Source: Triops longicaudatus
Taxonomy: Eukaryota; Arthropoda; Branchiopoda; Notostraca; Triopsidae
Reading direction: 5' to 3'
Length of the DNA stretch: 64,000 nucleotides
NCBI GenBank assembly: GCA_022885665.1
Contig: JAGQDJ010000092.1
Location: 1 to 64,000, forward strand
Part shown: positions 14,759-29,700 of the stretch, one piece after another
Layout: every line of letters begins with the position of its first letter
Position numbering within the stretch: the first letter of the stretch is position 1
Translations under genes and position numbers: made by a program
The notes under the pieces: model-generated
The model's input: the letters and a program-made list of their open reading frames with translations, nothing else
Told to the model about the DNA's origin: nothing
The model's database searches: none

Positions 14759-17700
14759 CTACGAACCACAAAATAAACCACAATTAGCAAACACTGTTCG
14801 TACATCTTACACCGCGTTGAAGAAAAGAACCAGTCAACCTTAAATTTGGGGGCGGTCAGTATGCTTAAATGCGCCTTAAAGAGAATTTTCACATTATCGC
14901 GTAATTAGCTTGGTCAAAACAACGCAAAAGTTGCTATAACTAAGCTGCTTTGAACAAAGCAAGGTTAGTATGGGCGATTAAGTTACAAATCTTCCACGCG
15001 ATTAGGGAAGATATATTTAGAAATTTCCAAATGTGTTGCAAAAGCGATGATACCAAACTTTACATGCGTAAGATTCCATTTTAGTTTGAACAGATAATTT
15101 TGCTTTTCAAACTCGAAAAATTTGACAAGAATTATTGTGATAATCCGTATCAGAGTGAATTGCAATTGGTTAAATCATTCAAGCGGAAAATATTTGTATA
15201 CTCTAGGGCAAGGGGTGAATGGTTGAAAACGATTATACTTTAGCTATTAAAATGTGACAAATTATTTAATGAACTCAACAAAAAATAAAAGAATAAGTGG
15301 GAAGATCGAAGCAAACGAAAATCTTACCTAAAGAGCCAAGGGTTTTATTTCGGACGCAATAATCAGGTGATTCTTCGAGATAGACCAATTCGTTAGCAGT
15401 GGGAACATTATACAATGGGTTTTTCACTTGCAAACGGCCTCGTTTGTTCACTCTAACTTCAGTCGCCCCATCGTACTTGTCTTTGATATAATCACCTGCA
15501 ACAATTAGGTTCTAATTAGCTCATAGGAGCTTGAATGTTGGTAAGAAATAAACTTAACCTGCTTAAAATAAAAAAATAATAAACACTAATCAAATGCAGT
15601 ACAGTAGGGACATGTGGTATATAAAAGACTAAGCATAGGCAAACAGTCAGCAAGCGTAGACACAAAACGTTAACACAACAAAAAAAAATAATGGATTTCC
15701 AACTGTTTATAGATATTTTTTTAAAACACATCTTCCACAACTATAATATGAATTGTTAAATTAGAATAAAGCTAGCTCAAAAAACGTATACTTTAATTCG
15801 TACCAATTTCACGAAATGAAGCCAATTGTTGCCAACATGTGACCAAACTGCATGAACCAGAAACGCCATGACACTTGCAGGTCACTTTTGCCTTTTTGAT
15901 AACAGCCTGAACACATAAGAGAACACGAAATAAGTTTTGTTCTTTTGGATATTTTTATAATTTACCCGGCGTCCAGCTTCATTGTTATGCAAGTTCATTA
16001 AGCTTCGTCCCTGTTCCCGGGAGCCTCGTTTGTAATTCTTTTCGCGTTCACGGACATCCACGAACCCTTGGGTGAACCTGTTAACAAGAATGCGTAAGTG
16101 GGATTGTTCTATACGTTTTTCACTAATTATAAGTTACTAATGTATTCCGTTTTCTTTTTATAGGAAAATAGGGGAAAACATGTTTTCGTTGACCACAAAT
16201 TTGATTAAACAATTTACTTGTATCCGTATTCGACATTGTCTCCGCAGCCACCCCAAATCCACTCCATATTGAGGTTTTTTGGTCGATTGGCCCGAGAACA
16301 GCCGCACGAAGATAATAAACCTTCTCGACACGCTTTGGAGACGGCGTGGACGACACCGGCAGCAGCGATGGCGTGTGCAAACGCGGCTTCTCGACTGCCT
16401 AATTTCAGTAAAACCGAAAAGGTTGATTCAGTTTGTATTTACAGAAGCTTTGGTTTAGGTTAATGGGAAATTAGGAAACTTTGGATTCCGACGACCATAA
16501 TAGGAAAAAAGGTTTTCGTTTATGGTAAAAAGCAAAGCCCACGCCGGACGAAACAGTAAAAAGAATACTAATGAAAAATGTTTTTCATCCAGTCTTCCTG
16601 TGTTTTCCGAGTTGAAGTACTCTGGTCAACTATCCTGTGAGAGATTTCCACTCTAATATATGACTCAACCAACCTTCTTTTAATTTTTTTCTACTTTGTC
16701 CTCTTTTTTCGTTCGCCGTTCGTGGAATTCGATTCAAGATCCCACGTCAGCGTGTGTAAAAAGGGTTAGCTACTTCTCAAAGCCGTGCCGAATTGGCTTT
16801 GGTATTTATAGAGGTGGTGTATAACCGCAAAAAAGAGATGAGAATGACATCTCTATCGAGTGTTAACAACCGAAAAAAAGAAACGAATTTTAGAGCCATT
16901 ACAAATTCCCATCCGCGTCCCCTGACTTGTACTTTTGTAATAAAGAACGACTTTTAATACTACTCCGAAAATATATTCCAACCGAGAACTTCGGGTCATT
17001 GACAACCCCTAACAGTGACGAGTATATCTCCTTACCGCACCTTGCTTTGGATTTTGTTTTTCTTATGAGAAATTTTCCCCATGTTCTTTTCCTTAGAAAT
17101 ATCCTGTACTGTGGCAATTAGTTGGCTTGGATACAAAGTGCCTGGTTATCACGAACTAATGATAACAGAAAATACAAAACGGCCATTGTAACAAATCCTA
17201 ACCTGACAATGGGCTGCATGGCGCCGAAGGGCTTTCCAAGTGAAATCACGGACTGAATAACGAGTTGGAGTTACAAGACGTAGTTACACACGTGATAAGA
17301 TGTAGCTATTAATTCACTTAATTTTGCTATTCTTGCTTTACTAGACCACTAAAAACTCTCAAGTTAAACATTGCGAAATGTGTCAGTTACACTTTATAAA
17401 ACTAAGTACACTATAGAAAAAAGTTTGGTATTTTAAAAAGATTTTTTGCAGCAGTTCATTACTAAACGTTCCGTATAGGAATACACACAAATTTATCTAA
17501 ATTCACTAAATTGTACCTTTATGTACAAGAAATTATTAGTAATGAATTGCTGCGGAAGAAATCTTTGTAAAGTTACCAAACTTTTTACAGCGTAATTGGA
17601 CTTGTTAACGCCGCAGCGTTTGCCTAAGCGGTCCAACACGCCAAATACTTGCAAAATATTCACGACTGTCCAATTCTGTGTTGCTAGCCTAGGAGTACAA

Positions 17701-20700
17701 GAGTCCTTTGATTCTTTTGAAGTGCACATGGCGTTGACCAACAACGAATGCTTCTTATGCCAGAGCTGATTTGTGCTGACAAAACGCATTTGTTGTTAGT
17801 CTGTTTTCAGTCGCAACTGTGTGTGCAAAACACATTTGATGTTAAACTCGCTATAGCTTACGGTATTCGCTGCTCGCGAAAGATGGCGCGGAAAGCCACT
17901 TATCTTCGCGTTTCACGTAATTCATAGGCTTTTAGGGTACGGTACCCTTTTCTTTCATTACTTTTTCGAGAACTACACTGGGAGCAAGGCTGGAAATATA
18001 ACCCAAACGCAAAATTTGCTTACCAATTTGAAGAACGGGTCCGAAGACAGTTGAGTCCTCTACAGTGGAGCAATTCCATCGCCGGTGTCTAAACTGCCAT
18101 TGACATTCCGAAATTCCAGTCCTCGCCCCTCGGCCCACAAAACTCATATGATCTTGGTACAATTGGCAGAGTTTGGCTTGACCGGGAGATAAACCCGGAA
18201 TTTGAGTACATAACGGTTGAGCTCCTACCATATAAAGCTGCGGATTGCGCCAAACCTCATATCCTTGTACTCCCAGATTTCTGTAGAAATAAAATCAAAT
18301 ATAATTAATACATAAGCAAGCATATCAGTTTTTACATACGCTTTCCTGAAATTTCCGTCAAAAACTGCAATTTTTACGCTCCGGATCGAAACTTTTAACA
18401 GGCATTATACATTCTATTTACAATACGTGTAAGATTAATTACTTTTGAAAAATTTCCAAGGAAAAGCTTCAACAGAAGCAATTTGAGTGAGAAACCTGCA
18501 AACTTTGGAACTTAAGACTCTCCAAAGCTTAGAACTTTGAGGATGAAAAGGCCCAGAACGAAACAAGAAAATTTAACGAAGGTTATAATTAGGTATTGAG
18601 AACTTTACAACCCTGTCTTTTCTTTGGGTTCGTCATTCTGTTCTCCTTGGCATTTTGCGTGTTTCCCAGCATCGCTTCGTTAGAATTTCTTTACATTAAA
18701 ACCCCAATCTCTTTTCAGGCTTGCTTATTCATGTTTAAAATTTTTCCTTTTTTCTTTGGAGAAGTCTTTTGATGAACACAATACGGAGCATTCTTTCCTT
18801 TTCGGGGGTGGCTAATTAGTCAAAGAGAAGTCGAAGAAAAGCTCTTCCAAGAGGATTATTCACCTTTTTTTTCTTTTTCCTCCTCCATACAAGTTTCTAA
18901 AGCAAGCGAACCTGAAAAATTTCGACGGGCCCGCACAAAAAAACTAATGATGACGTTATCCAAGCGGCGAAGGTGGGCCGCCATTTTTTCTTTGCTACGT
19001 GTGTAGTGTGTACTTGGTTCTGCGCACACAAAAGCGAACAAAAAAGGACAGGAAACTTAGCCATTCATGTGCAAGGCTTCTTTGCTACGGTCTGTACCGC
19101 AATAATGCACTTGAAAGAGATCAGCGAGCGGATCAGCTTCAATATAAGAGAGACAAGAGGGACAGAATGGGAAAAGTGGAAGGAGAGGGGAGGGTGGAAT
19201 GGAACAAAACTGAATAAGGACGTTATTATGTTCGAACAGTAGAAAACAGGAGGAAACGAACGCATTTGGTTGGTCCATATTTCGCACTTCAGTCCTTCGT
19301 AGGGCTCTGCTCTCCTCTTACGTCAATCTAGGACTGAATTATCGCACGTGAAGCCCCTCCTTGGCGTGGCTTTGTTGTACTTCCGCAGTGAAATGCCCAC
19401 GCATACGCACTTCGGGTGGTTCTTCACCCGCAAAAGTCCCTTTGAGTATCTGTGCTGCTTAATTTCGCTAGTCTTACAGTTATCTGTTTCTTTCGGCACT
19501 TTCATTTTCGATCTTTGCAAGCTTAACAATTTGCTTGGTTTATTATAAGTTTAGTATTATTTGCTGGCACACTTATTCACTGTTGTGGTCTTTCGATGAA
19601 ATTCAGATTGATTTGGGTAGTTTGTGAAGTAGTTCAAATTTCCTTTTGACAAAATATCTTCAAAATTATATTGCATGCATATTTAAAATTTCCCTTAAGT
19701 TCTTCTGCACTGTACTGTATTCCTTAACTTTTGACTCAACTCTCAATAGCATTCAGTGTAATAGTGGCAAACTACGCGGTACTAAACTTGTCTCTAAAAC
19801 TTTCAAATTTGACTACAATTTGAAACTCTATTTACAGTGTTCCCGTTGTCTCAAATTGTAACTCTTACAATGGACTCGTTTGCTTGCTCTCAATATGAGC
19901 TTCAAGTACTTGTGTCAGCTATATAAAAACTGAAGCCCTAAAAAGCGGCAGTCGGAAGATCTCCATAAACGTCATCAAAGGATTCACGGCTTGAGACAAA
20001 CGCTTAATATAGTCTTCCAAAAGAACTAAAAACCCGTACGGAAACAACTTAAATTCTCTATCATTCTTCAGCAGCTCAAGTAGCTCGTTACTATACTTAC
20101 CAGCATTTTAATTACTCTCCTTTTTCCTTAAAAAGTCAGCTTTTTCCGTTTTAAACAAACCGTTTTCCCTCAAAACATAATTTTTTATGCTGCGAAAAAG
20201 AAAAAACGGAGAAAGAAAACGAGTAAACGATTTCACGGTTGAGTTTGCATCCTTCGCCGAAGGACCCTATAAAACCCAGCAATTTTGCAAACATTCCCCC
20301 CAAAAAAGGGACAGAACATGTAATTTGGGTTATAAAGTTCACTTTTTCCATAAACAGAAAAGAACTTCCAAAAATACCGAAAATTCCTTGCTAAACCATG
20401 CAACTTGTCAATGCTGTTCAAAAGTTTGTAAAGGATGTTTTACCAAGAACTGTCCATTGTTTTCTTTTCATGTTTTTTGGGGGGCTGGAATATTCCAAAT
20501 TTAACCAGAAAAAAAAGTCATTTGTAGCCAATTTACATACTTTCAAAGCTTTTTCAAACCTTGTCATTTGCCATTTTTTAACTACTCGTTTACTTAAAAT
20601 GCACGCAAAGAAAAGAGAACATCTTTTTTATGTTCCGCTAATCATAAACTTCCCTACAGAACTTGAGACACAACAAAATATTTACAACTTGCGCCAAGTT

Positions 20701-23700
20701 TGTAATTACGGTGCTAAAACGCGAACTGCTTTGCTTTCTGGCTTAATTACTTGCAAATTAAAAACTTCCTGAAGCTGCTTGATTACAAGGCCCCGAAGTC
20801 CTATAAAAATCCAATTTTGGATGTATGGAACTTTCATTAACACAAGTATGCGAAAAATAGTTTCACCGAAACTATTTTTTATGAAAAAGAAACACTGAGA
20901 GCTACTTGTAACTATTTTGTACCCCTTGCCAAGGATATAAATAGTTTAGTTATGTTTTTTCGTCACCTAGGCCCAGAATGTTCTAAAAGTTGCATCAACA
21001 TGTCACTGCGGAAGGAAATTTTTTATGACTCCCGACAAAGAAAACGGCAAAAAGCTCTATTTCGGCGTTAGGATGAGAATTTTACTGCTTTATTCCCATT
21101 GGGTTACGCCTTCTGACCGGGACATTGATTTCACCTATCAAAAACCTGAAACGAATCTCACTTTTCCTTCGCCATCATCTGCTTCTTCGTATTACTCCTT
21201 TTCTGACTGCAAGGAAAACGTGAATTATGACTACAGGCACATTGCACCTGATCTGCATAACTTTCAACGTTAACTGCCTTGGAAGAAATGAAAACGTGAA
21301 ACTCGAAAAATAAGAGCGATGCACCTGGGATGATAAAGTTTCTCCGAATTAAAGACAAATTTAATCGTTCAAATTTTACTTTCAGCTCTGGTGTATAAAA
21401 AAGGAAAAGGGTTGCAATATTGCTTTTGGAGTCTAAGCGTGAAAATATTTCTGGCTTGAGAAGTAGGTTAATTAACCATTTTAGTAGGAAACAGCTCTAA
21501 ACATGAAATAAGTTTTCCCAAGGAAAAGGAGTAGATGTATGATATATTGCTCTTATATTGCTAACACGCAATAATGTTGCAGATTGCGGTTACAGGTATA
21601 GACGGTTATAAATAGTCTCAAGAGACATGAAGAAATAAGAGTGTACGAGTGTAGATCGTGTAACATGCACAAGAAAATGGTTTACGGTTCCTTGAATGTC
21701 TCTGAGGGTTACGTTGTAAAATTTCCAACCTAGTAATAATAGTTCGAAAGTAAAGTTATGGTGGAGACACTAACCATGAGAAGACACTGAACCAGTACCT
21801 GAAGAATCCTTCGACGTCGTTGATATAACTCAAAAAGCACATTTTGTTAATTATGCTTTTGTTCATTTTGTGGACAAGGTTCTTGCTTGTCGCTAGTTTA
21901 CTTGGCCCTTCGCGTTACTTTATTTAACACGGTTCTTCTTTTTTTTCTCTTCTTCTCAGTGACTATTTGGTAAAACAATTAATGAATGCACAAAATTCCA
22001 AGGGAGGTACACCAAAATATGAATTCTTCCTTTGTCTTTGAAAACTTAATTTCATGGGAGAGCTGCGGAGGCCCTAACAAATATTGAAGTAATTGATTAC
22101 GAAGTTCATTAACACATTTATCTTCCCGTGAATAGTGCCCAAGCAACTTACTTCTATTGTCAACTTGAAAAGCAATTTATCCAGACAAAAGTCAACTCTT
22201 TTTTCCGTGTTACTCCCTCCGTGTTCGCAAACCGTTTAGAAACCTATCTAAAAACATTTCTCGCAGCTAGTGAAGTCTACTAGGGTTGTGGCGGAAAACT
22301 AGGATACCTATGGTTTTGGTGGGCGATGTCCCGCCGAGCTAAAGAGCTCATGAACGAAAAACCTTTATCCTCCCTGCTGTCATGACCATTTTCTCACTGC
22401 CACTGCCCCCACTTGAGCTTGATAGTTGTCCCTTTTCCCATATTCATCACATTGTCACCTTAACCACTAAAGTCTCATCTTCCCAACCCTACCTTCAATC
22501 TTCTGGCTTGTCTGTTCTTCTCTAAAATTCGAGCAACACGTTGCGTCTTCCTTAAATTTGGACTTTTCTTCATTGTCGTCCTCTGAAACGCTCAATGACT
22601 CTTTCTACCTGAGGCTCGTCAATTTAGAACGGTTTCCCTGTATTCTGACCTCACTAATTACTTAAGATTATCACAAAATACGAATCCTAATCACATAATA
22701 AGACAGATAAAGTAGACTATGTTCAGGCATGAGAGAAAAATCTTGTCAGAAACGACTTGAATTGGTAAGAACGAAAAATAAAACAAAAACTTGAATGAAT
22801 AAACTAAAGATGTTAGCAAACTGTAATACCTGATAACAACTAAAATGTAAGTCATAATGGTTGGTTGGTTTAAAGACGACCGACTTCGCACTTGCGATGT
22901 ATTGCCGTCTTCGGCTGTCTTCGGGGTTACAATGGTTACATTAACAGACAGACTTAAACCAAAATAATGACAAATTAAATTTTGAAAAATAATTACAAAA
23001 ATGAGTAAAGAGCGAGTTTTAAACCTAACAGAAAATGGGCATGGAGTCCAAACAACTTCATACAAAATATGTCACAACACTAGCAAACTCAAACGAATAA
23101 GAAAGTATAGTAAATTTCCTAACTGGATTATAGAAACTTCCAACATTGTTAGGTCAATTGCCGTAACGCTGCCTTCGGTTCCGCAAGCCACGCCTACGGA
23201 CGCGCTGCTTGTTTATTAGCTTGTGACTGCTATGTTAGTTATGTCTGAGGTTAGGCGCTTTGGCGTTGTATTTAAACATCGATTGTAGCATCGAGTAGTT
23301 TAACTAATGCAACTATGAGCTTACACAGTAGTCCTATCTTTACCAAAAGTGAACGTATTCAGTATGCGGGCTAAAATTAAGCTGAGATCACTTAGCGCGC
23401 ATCAGTCTGGAACCAACAACGAAATTCACTTTGACTGCAGGAGCTGCTTGCCGGCTACGTGAGCCTTCGTTATTTGCAGTCTAAGCGTCATCCTGACTTT
23501 GTAGAAAACAGGTAATGAATATCGGGTAATTCTTTAGTAGGCATTTACAGCGTGTACTCATGTTTTCCCGCTCTTTAGAACTGTCGAGGTTGATTTCCCC
23601 CTTTCTATTCCAGAACGGTTTGTGGAACTCTTCACGGCTGTGATTTTCAAACTATTGCAGTTTCTCAATGGCACAGACTTCGCAGAAACATGTGTCGAGA

Positions 23701-26700
23701 TATTGTTCGCAAGTATGCGTTATCGAAACGAGACTTGCGCCTCTGGTGTCTCTACGAGGATCCGAAACCGTCTTTTAGAAACCTGAAATGACTGCCCATT
23801 TCAACGCCAGTAAAATTGCATTTCAACGCCAGTGTACACCCAAGTCATTTTGTGTGACATCACCCGCCTTCTAAACAACAGTTCGGTTCGCGATATTTTC
23901 TGTCACGATTATCTGTCACGATAATTTCGTAATTGGGTGAGTAATGCTACTCTGTCGTTATCAGAAAGCTATAACTCGTTTTGGTAACTCTTCCCTTTCA
24001 TTTGTCCACCTTACAATATCTTCCCTGTGTCTTCCACTCTAGTTTCCATTCCGATCTTCCATTACTTTCCACGAGACCCACCCGTAAAGAAAAGTCAACA
24101 GCAACAAGATATCACCGCCAAAAGTAGTAAATCGAGAACTGATTTTTTTCTCCCTTTTGCTTCAAACTTGACATGTTTTGGCTCGAAATTCGTCTTCCCA
24201 TTTTTATGAAGTGCTCCTCGTTCCATTCCACGCACTTTTGTTTCACAAAAGCTGGAAATAAAAGCGTGTTATATGGTGCACCACGCGGTTGCAGAAATGA
24301 TTTGGTGACACTCCTAGCTTGTCATGCACAATCTCTTTTTACGATTTCGTCGAACTTAGAAGCAAAAATAACTGAATAAGATATTTGTTGAAAAATATTT
24401 CCCAGAAAACAAAAATAAAGTAAACTATAAAAAATAAGAAGTAAGACAAAAATAAACCCAAGAAATGAAAATCGACACAGAAATTCCGACTTCAGAGTAT
24501 TCTATTTTTCTCCTTCCTGATGCTGCCACCAGGTGTTGAACCAATCACAGTCTCGTATAAACCTGTCCAAGATATCTCACCCCGTTCAGTTTTACGCTCT
24601 GCGGGCAATGAAGAATGATCGCAACAGGCCTAACAAATAACGTCAATTTCGGCAGACGTAAGCCAGAGAGAGTGAACAGAAGGAGCAGGACCAAAGAAAA
24701 AGGAAGAGGGAAGAAGAATGAGCTCAGTCTCTGACTAAGATTCATAACTTTTATAGCCCGAGCGACAAAAACAAGGATCGCTGAACCGATTTCGCTACGA
24801 GCAAATGACTCCCAACGATTTGCCTGCTGCCAAATACATTTGTTACCCTCCCAAAGAGTCTTAACCCCCACCACTCCCTAACCCTTTTTACCAACCCTAC
24901 AAGCTCATTTCTGTGTTATCATTAATCTTGAGTCTTCCTTCTGGCTCGAACACACTCCCAGCAACGAGTAAAATTCTCTTTTAAGCCAAATTACATAGTA
25001 CTTTACTTCAACTCTATAAAACTTACGGCTGAATAAAAGATCTACAGGTTCGAAAAAAGCCACTGAAAGGCACTTCCTTTTCCAGGTTTTTTAAATAATT
25101 TAATTAAAAAAAGTTTAGTAAGTAAATTTTACTTACTCGGCTTAACAAATATAACGTTTGCAATATTTTGCTTTTTAAATTAACACACAATGTACTCTGA
25201 ATTAGTGTCATAATAATTCTACAAAATACCCCAGGTTTGTAAACTTCCTTATTACGCCACGTAAGTTGGCTCGAGGAAGTTGCGTAATTTGCTTGTTAAC
25301 CGCCAGATCCAAAATGAAAAATAGCTTTAGAATATTTCGTTGGCACCATTTTTTATTTTCTTAGAAATTCCACATTTACGTCAAGTAAATTTATCGTCTC
25401 ACGCAAGTACTGAGTAGTTTGCTTATTATACGCCCGATTCTGGAACGAGCATAAATTAAGTGCCACTAGCTCCTATGGTGTATCTTTCCTCCTCCCTGAA
25501 ATAAAAGCAATTAAAAAGGAATGTTAAATATAAAAGAAGTTTTGATGCTTGAAAGGCGGAACTAACTCGAAAATTGCAGGTAAGGAAGGCAATAAGGGGG
25601 CGTGGCTTGTTGGTATGTTGTGCGAGCTGCTGTTCATCTTGGGTGGTCTTATTACTTTTCCAAACAATTAAAAATAAAACTCAAGCCATCTTCTCAAAAA
25701 ATATTATTCTTTCAAATAATTGAAAATTCCCTTAACGTAGTAAAAAACTAAAAGTTGAAAACGTAAAAAATATTTTCCATAAATCTATTCGCTAATTTGG
25801 ATGACCAGCCACCGTGGTTGCCAGTTACCGAAAATTCCTCCTCTTTCATTCGTTTTATGTGAACTTCACGAAAAGAAATCAAACCCGCTCGTAAGCATTT
25901 CAAAAGAGGTTCTTTAATTCCTCTTTAGCGTGTGGCAAAGTCATCAAAAGAGTTGACAAATTGGCTGAGAGACAAAATGGTAAAAGGGGAAAAAAATCCC
26001 TTTTTCCTGCCACAGGCTAATTGGGTTCTTAAAAAAGTCTAATTTGCTTGTCAGACCAAGTTTCATTTTTACAAGCTTGAAACGAGCTGCACCTCAGAAA
26101 GATTTCTTTTTAAAGAAATTTCTGAACCCCCCAAGAAGGGAAACTTATTATTCAGATTCAATTATCTTCCAAGGCTGTAATTAAAGTCCAGGGGAATAAT
26201 GGGTCCAAAATTTGTCACCTTTTCTGGAGGTTTTCTCTCAGTGGCTCCCAGGCTTGGCTAAAGAGTGCCGAGAATTAGGTTACGGATACGCACAAAATGC
26301 TTCTGACTATAGAAAGTGTTCAGTCAGTTTTTCGCTACCAGCGACTCGTAAAAATGTTCTCATTTTCTCAACTTCCCATTCGGCGACACCAAGCTAACTC
26401 GTAAAAAGAGTATAAAAATAAAAAGAAATCTGCTGCAGCAGGTCTTCGCTGTTGGTGGTCGCTGTGCACCACATAACGATTATTAACACCTGGCCAACTC
26501 ATTAACCAACGACATTACTATCCGAAAGAACCAACTTCTCCTTACTATTATTGCTATGGCCTTTTCTCACCTTGTCTTTTGTCATTCCTACGACCAACTT
26601 ACAAACCCTTAATTTCAGTTATTATTTTTTTCCCCACAAAAGAGGAAGAACGGAGTGCAAAAGGTGCCTGACATAGGAACGTACTCAGTAAACCTTACCA

Positions 26701-29700
26701 AAAAATCTTAGATCGTATTATTCGTTTCATATGCGCAGTTGCAAAGCTTTTAGTGTCTGGTTTATAACCATCCAAGTCTTTAAGCTTCATTAAAGGGTGA
26801 TTAGGACAGTCAGGGGTCTTCACGTACAACTTACAGTTTCAATGCGAACATAAAAGAGACAGAAAGAAACATTTGTCTTCTTACGGTCGCTTTCCGATAT
26901 TAAACCCCCCTTGGACCAAAAAAATACAAACCCTAACCGGCTGGAGTTCATTTTTTTAGAAAAATCCTAACCTGGCACACATCTGTAGCAAAACATGGAA
27001 TTTGCTTTGTCTCTTTCTTCTAAATACGTGCAACGTCTTTCCCACTGGAAGTGCCGTTTTTACGACTAACCCGATGCACGACAATGTAAAAAACGCTAAC
27101 CTGACAAAGCCTGTACCACAATCTTGATTGTCACGTTATCTCGCTTCGTTACAATAAACACGACTTGTGTCATACACTGGATTAATTTAAAAAAAGACTT
27201 TTTTTCATACAGAAAACGTACATTTATAATAGAATTTCGTTATAACGAACCTCTTAAAAAAGTGCTCGGTATTTCAGACGTTCGTTATACAATAAAATCT
27301 TGCATGAAGTACGCCAATTACAACAAACAATCAGTGTTGTGTTCTAAGCCCAGATGTCCGGCGAAATGAAAGTTAATTCATTCCAATATTGGATGTTACG
27401 TACAGTCGGTCTTAACGGACAAATTTCCGTCCCCTGCGTGTACGTTATAGCACACTGTACTGAGACACGAGCCTAGTCTGTACACTGACAAACTTTCGGA
27501 CTCCTCAATACTTTTTTTTAAAAAAGAGGTTCGTTATACCATGATTCTGTTATATAAGTCCTATACTACAACAGTACATGAAACCTAACTTTACAAACCC
27601 CAGCTGCGCACAGCGCGTTAGTTTTAAACCAAAGCTTGGCACAACACATGACCAAACTTGAATAGTGTTTTTCTTTTTGCGTTTTCCGCGAACGAAATAC
27701 TTTTTCGCGGCAAAATTTACCGTTTCTAAGAATCAACCCCGAAACCTACCGAACAAACCCTAGCTTGCCACAGCACCTATTGCAAAATTTGAAGATTGCT
27801 CTATCTCATTCTCTGGAATAAATGCTGATGTACTGCAAAAGAAAACGAGACAGTTTTTTGGGGGCGAAAATGGGAGAAACGGGCAACAAATGGGAGGAAA
27901 TGGAAGACTTGATCAGTTTTGAAGGTGGGAAAGCTTCGAGAAACTGTTGAAGAAAAGAGCGTGAAATTGGTCAGGTGATTGGATTTTTCTTTCCAGTACA
28001 GGGAGGGTAAAGAACTGGGGGGAGGCAAGTTTTTCGAGAAATGGAACCTGTTCGAAAATGCGGCTCAGAAGCTTTGAAGATAAAGCAGGAAATTTGTCCC
28101 TTCTGGTGACTATTAACGATAGCCTACAGCCAAACGTCTTCGGCACTTTTTTCGTTTGGTTTGGTTGGGAGGCAAGGGCCAGGCAAGTTGTGTGGCAATA
28201 ATCGCAGTTTCAAGCACTGAAATGGAACACTGAGACAATAAATGATTCGGAGTAGCAGGGAATTTCCAATAAAGACAAAACTATAGCTACCTGTTAATTG
28301 AACGAGACAGTCTAAGATTGTAATTAATTGCTGATGAAGATTTCAGTCGTCTTTTGAACCTAAACTAACCAGTTCAATGACTATCAAACTGGACTCAGTT
28401 TAGGTTTAGAAAGCCTTGAAAATTTAACAGTATCGAGTGCCAATTAATCAATTAAATAAGAACAAACTTTAGGGGCAGTCCGAGACTAGGCCTCAGTTAC
28501 GTCTAGATGCAAGTTAAGTAAAAAAAAAAATCTGGTTAGAAACGGAGTTGAAAACTCTAAAATGAAACAATTTTACGGAGAACAATCGCTTCCTGATTGC
28601 ACAGAAGAACGGAAATAATATATTTGCGACTTTTCGTACAATGTTCTACATGGTTAGGTCTTACTGTGGTAGGTTACGGTTTGCTAAATCAAAGTTTCAA
28701 AGGCTTTCTGCTCAGTATTTGCCTTCATGCACAGTCTGTATTCAGAAATTCGCTTAAAGGTAGCCAATTTAGGAATATTTGAAATTTTTCGAAATTTCGG
28801 AATGTTGGGTTGTTCTTAATGGCCAAGTGTTAAATTTCTTGACCTTCATTGGTGTCATTTCGCTTCATCACCAAAGTCTAAATAAGCAGGAGGAAGCCAA
28901 GATTTACTGACTGCTCACACTTTTAACACACCTTTTGGGTTCTTCCCTTTCCCTTTAAGAAGTTCTTCCATCTTCACAAGCTAGGAAATTTCGTCTTGTA
29001 CGGTGTTCAGTGTTTTGGTGGTTGATGGATGAGACGTAGGGAGTTGATTGCGTTGAAGGACTCCCTAGAGCGAGAAATCCCATTCCTTTTGACGTTTAAG
29101 CACCAACCGAAAAACGTCTTGTTTTCCTGTTGGGTACCAAAAGGTATCGAAGTACTTTTCGGTACCATTTTTTTTTCTTTAAAAATATAAAAAAAAATCT
29201 TGGCTTCATAGTTAAGGATTTATACAAGTGGAAAAAAAGTAATTTGTCAAGTAACGAATGAAGTTGAAGAAGCGAACGTTTTGGCTCACCTTACCTTGCG
29301 TAACCCTGTACTGAAATTCATGTAGCAAATCTTAAAAAAAAGACGAAGAGACAAGGAAGAAATCTGAAAGACGAACTGCATGAGGTAAACGGTTTTGGAC
29401 CAGTTTTTAATGAGCTCGGATTCCCAGATTAGGATGTCAAAGGTGACAAGTCATTTGGCCAGCGTTGAGGGATTCAAGTGCAACCTTTTTTGTAGGAGGA
29501 CACAGATTTTAAATACGTGCATTCTCTCCGTTACATTCACTATGTGCTGTCTTCTTTTCTCATTCGTTCATTCGCCTAACGAGTACTTCTTACAGGGAAC
29601 ACCTTCCTTTACACATTTGTTATTCACGTTTTTGTTTGTAATCCAAAGATGCTTCCAAAACTCTTAATGATTTCAAACAAATGTTTCCTCGTAATAAGAA

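Noticed and set aside
17200..17290. Possible additional Wnt5 exon next to a CAG|GTTAGG site
   Set aside because: Exons 2 and 3 join in phase and cover the Wnt domain without a gap, so no extra exon is needed.
22691..23065. 124-codon open frame in the Wnt5 intron
   Set aside because: Hydrophobic composition reflects AT-rich sequence; no motif or splice signal supports it.
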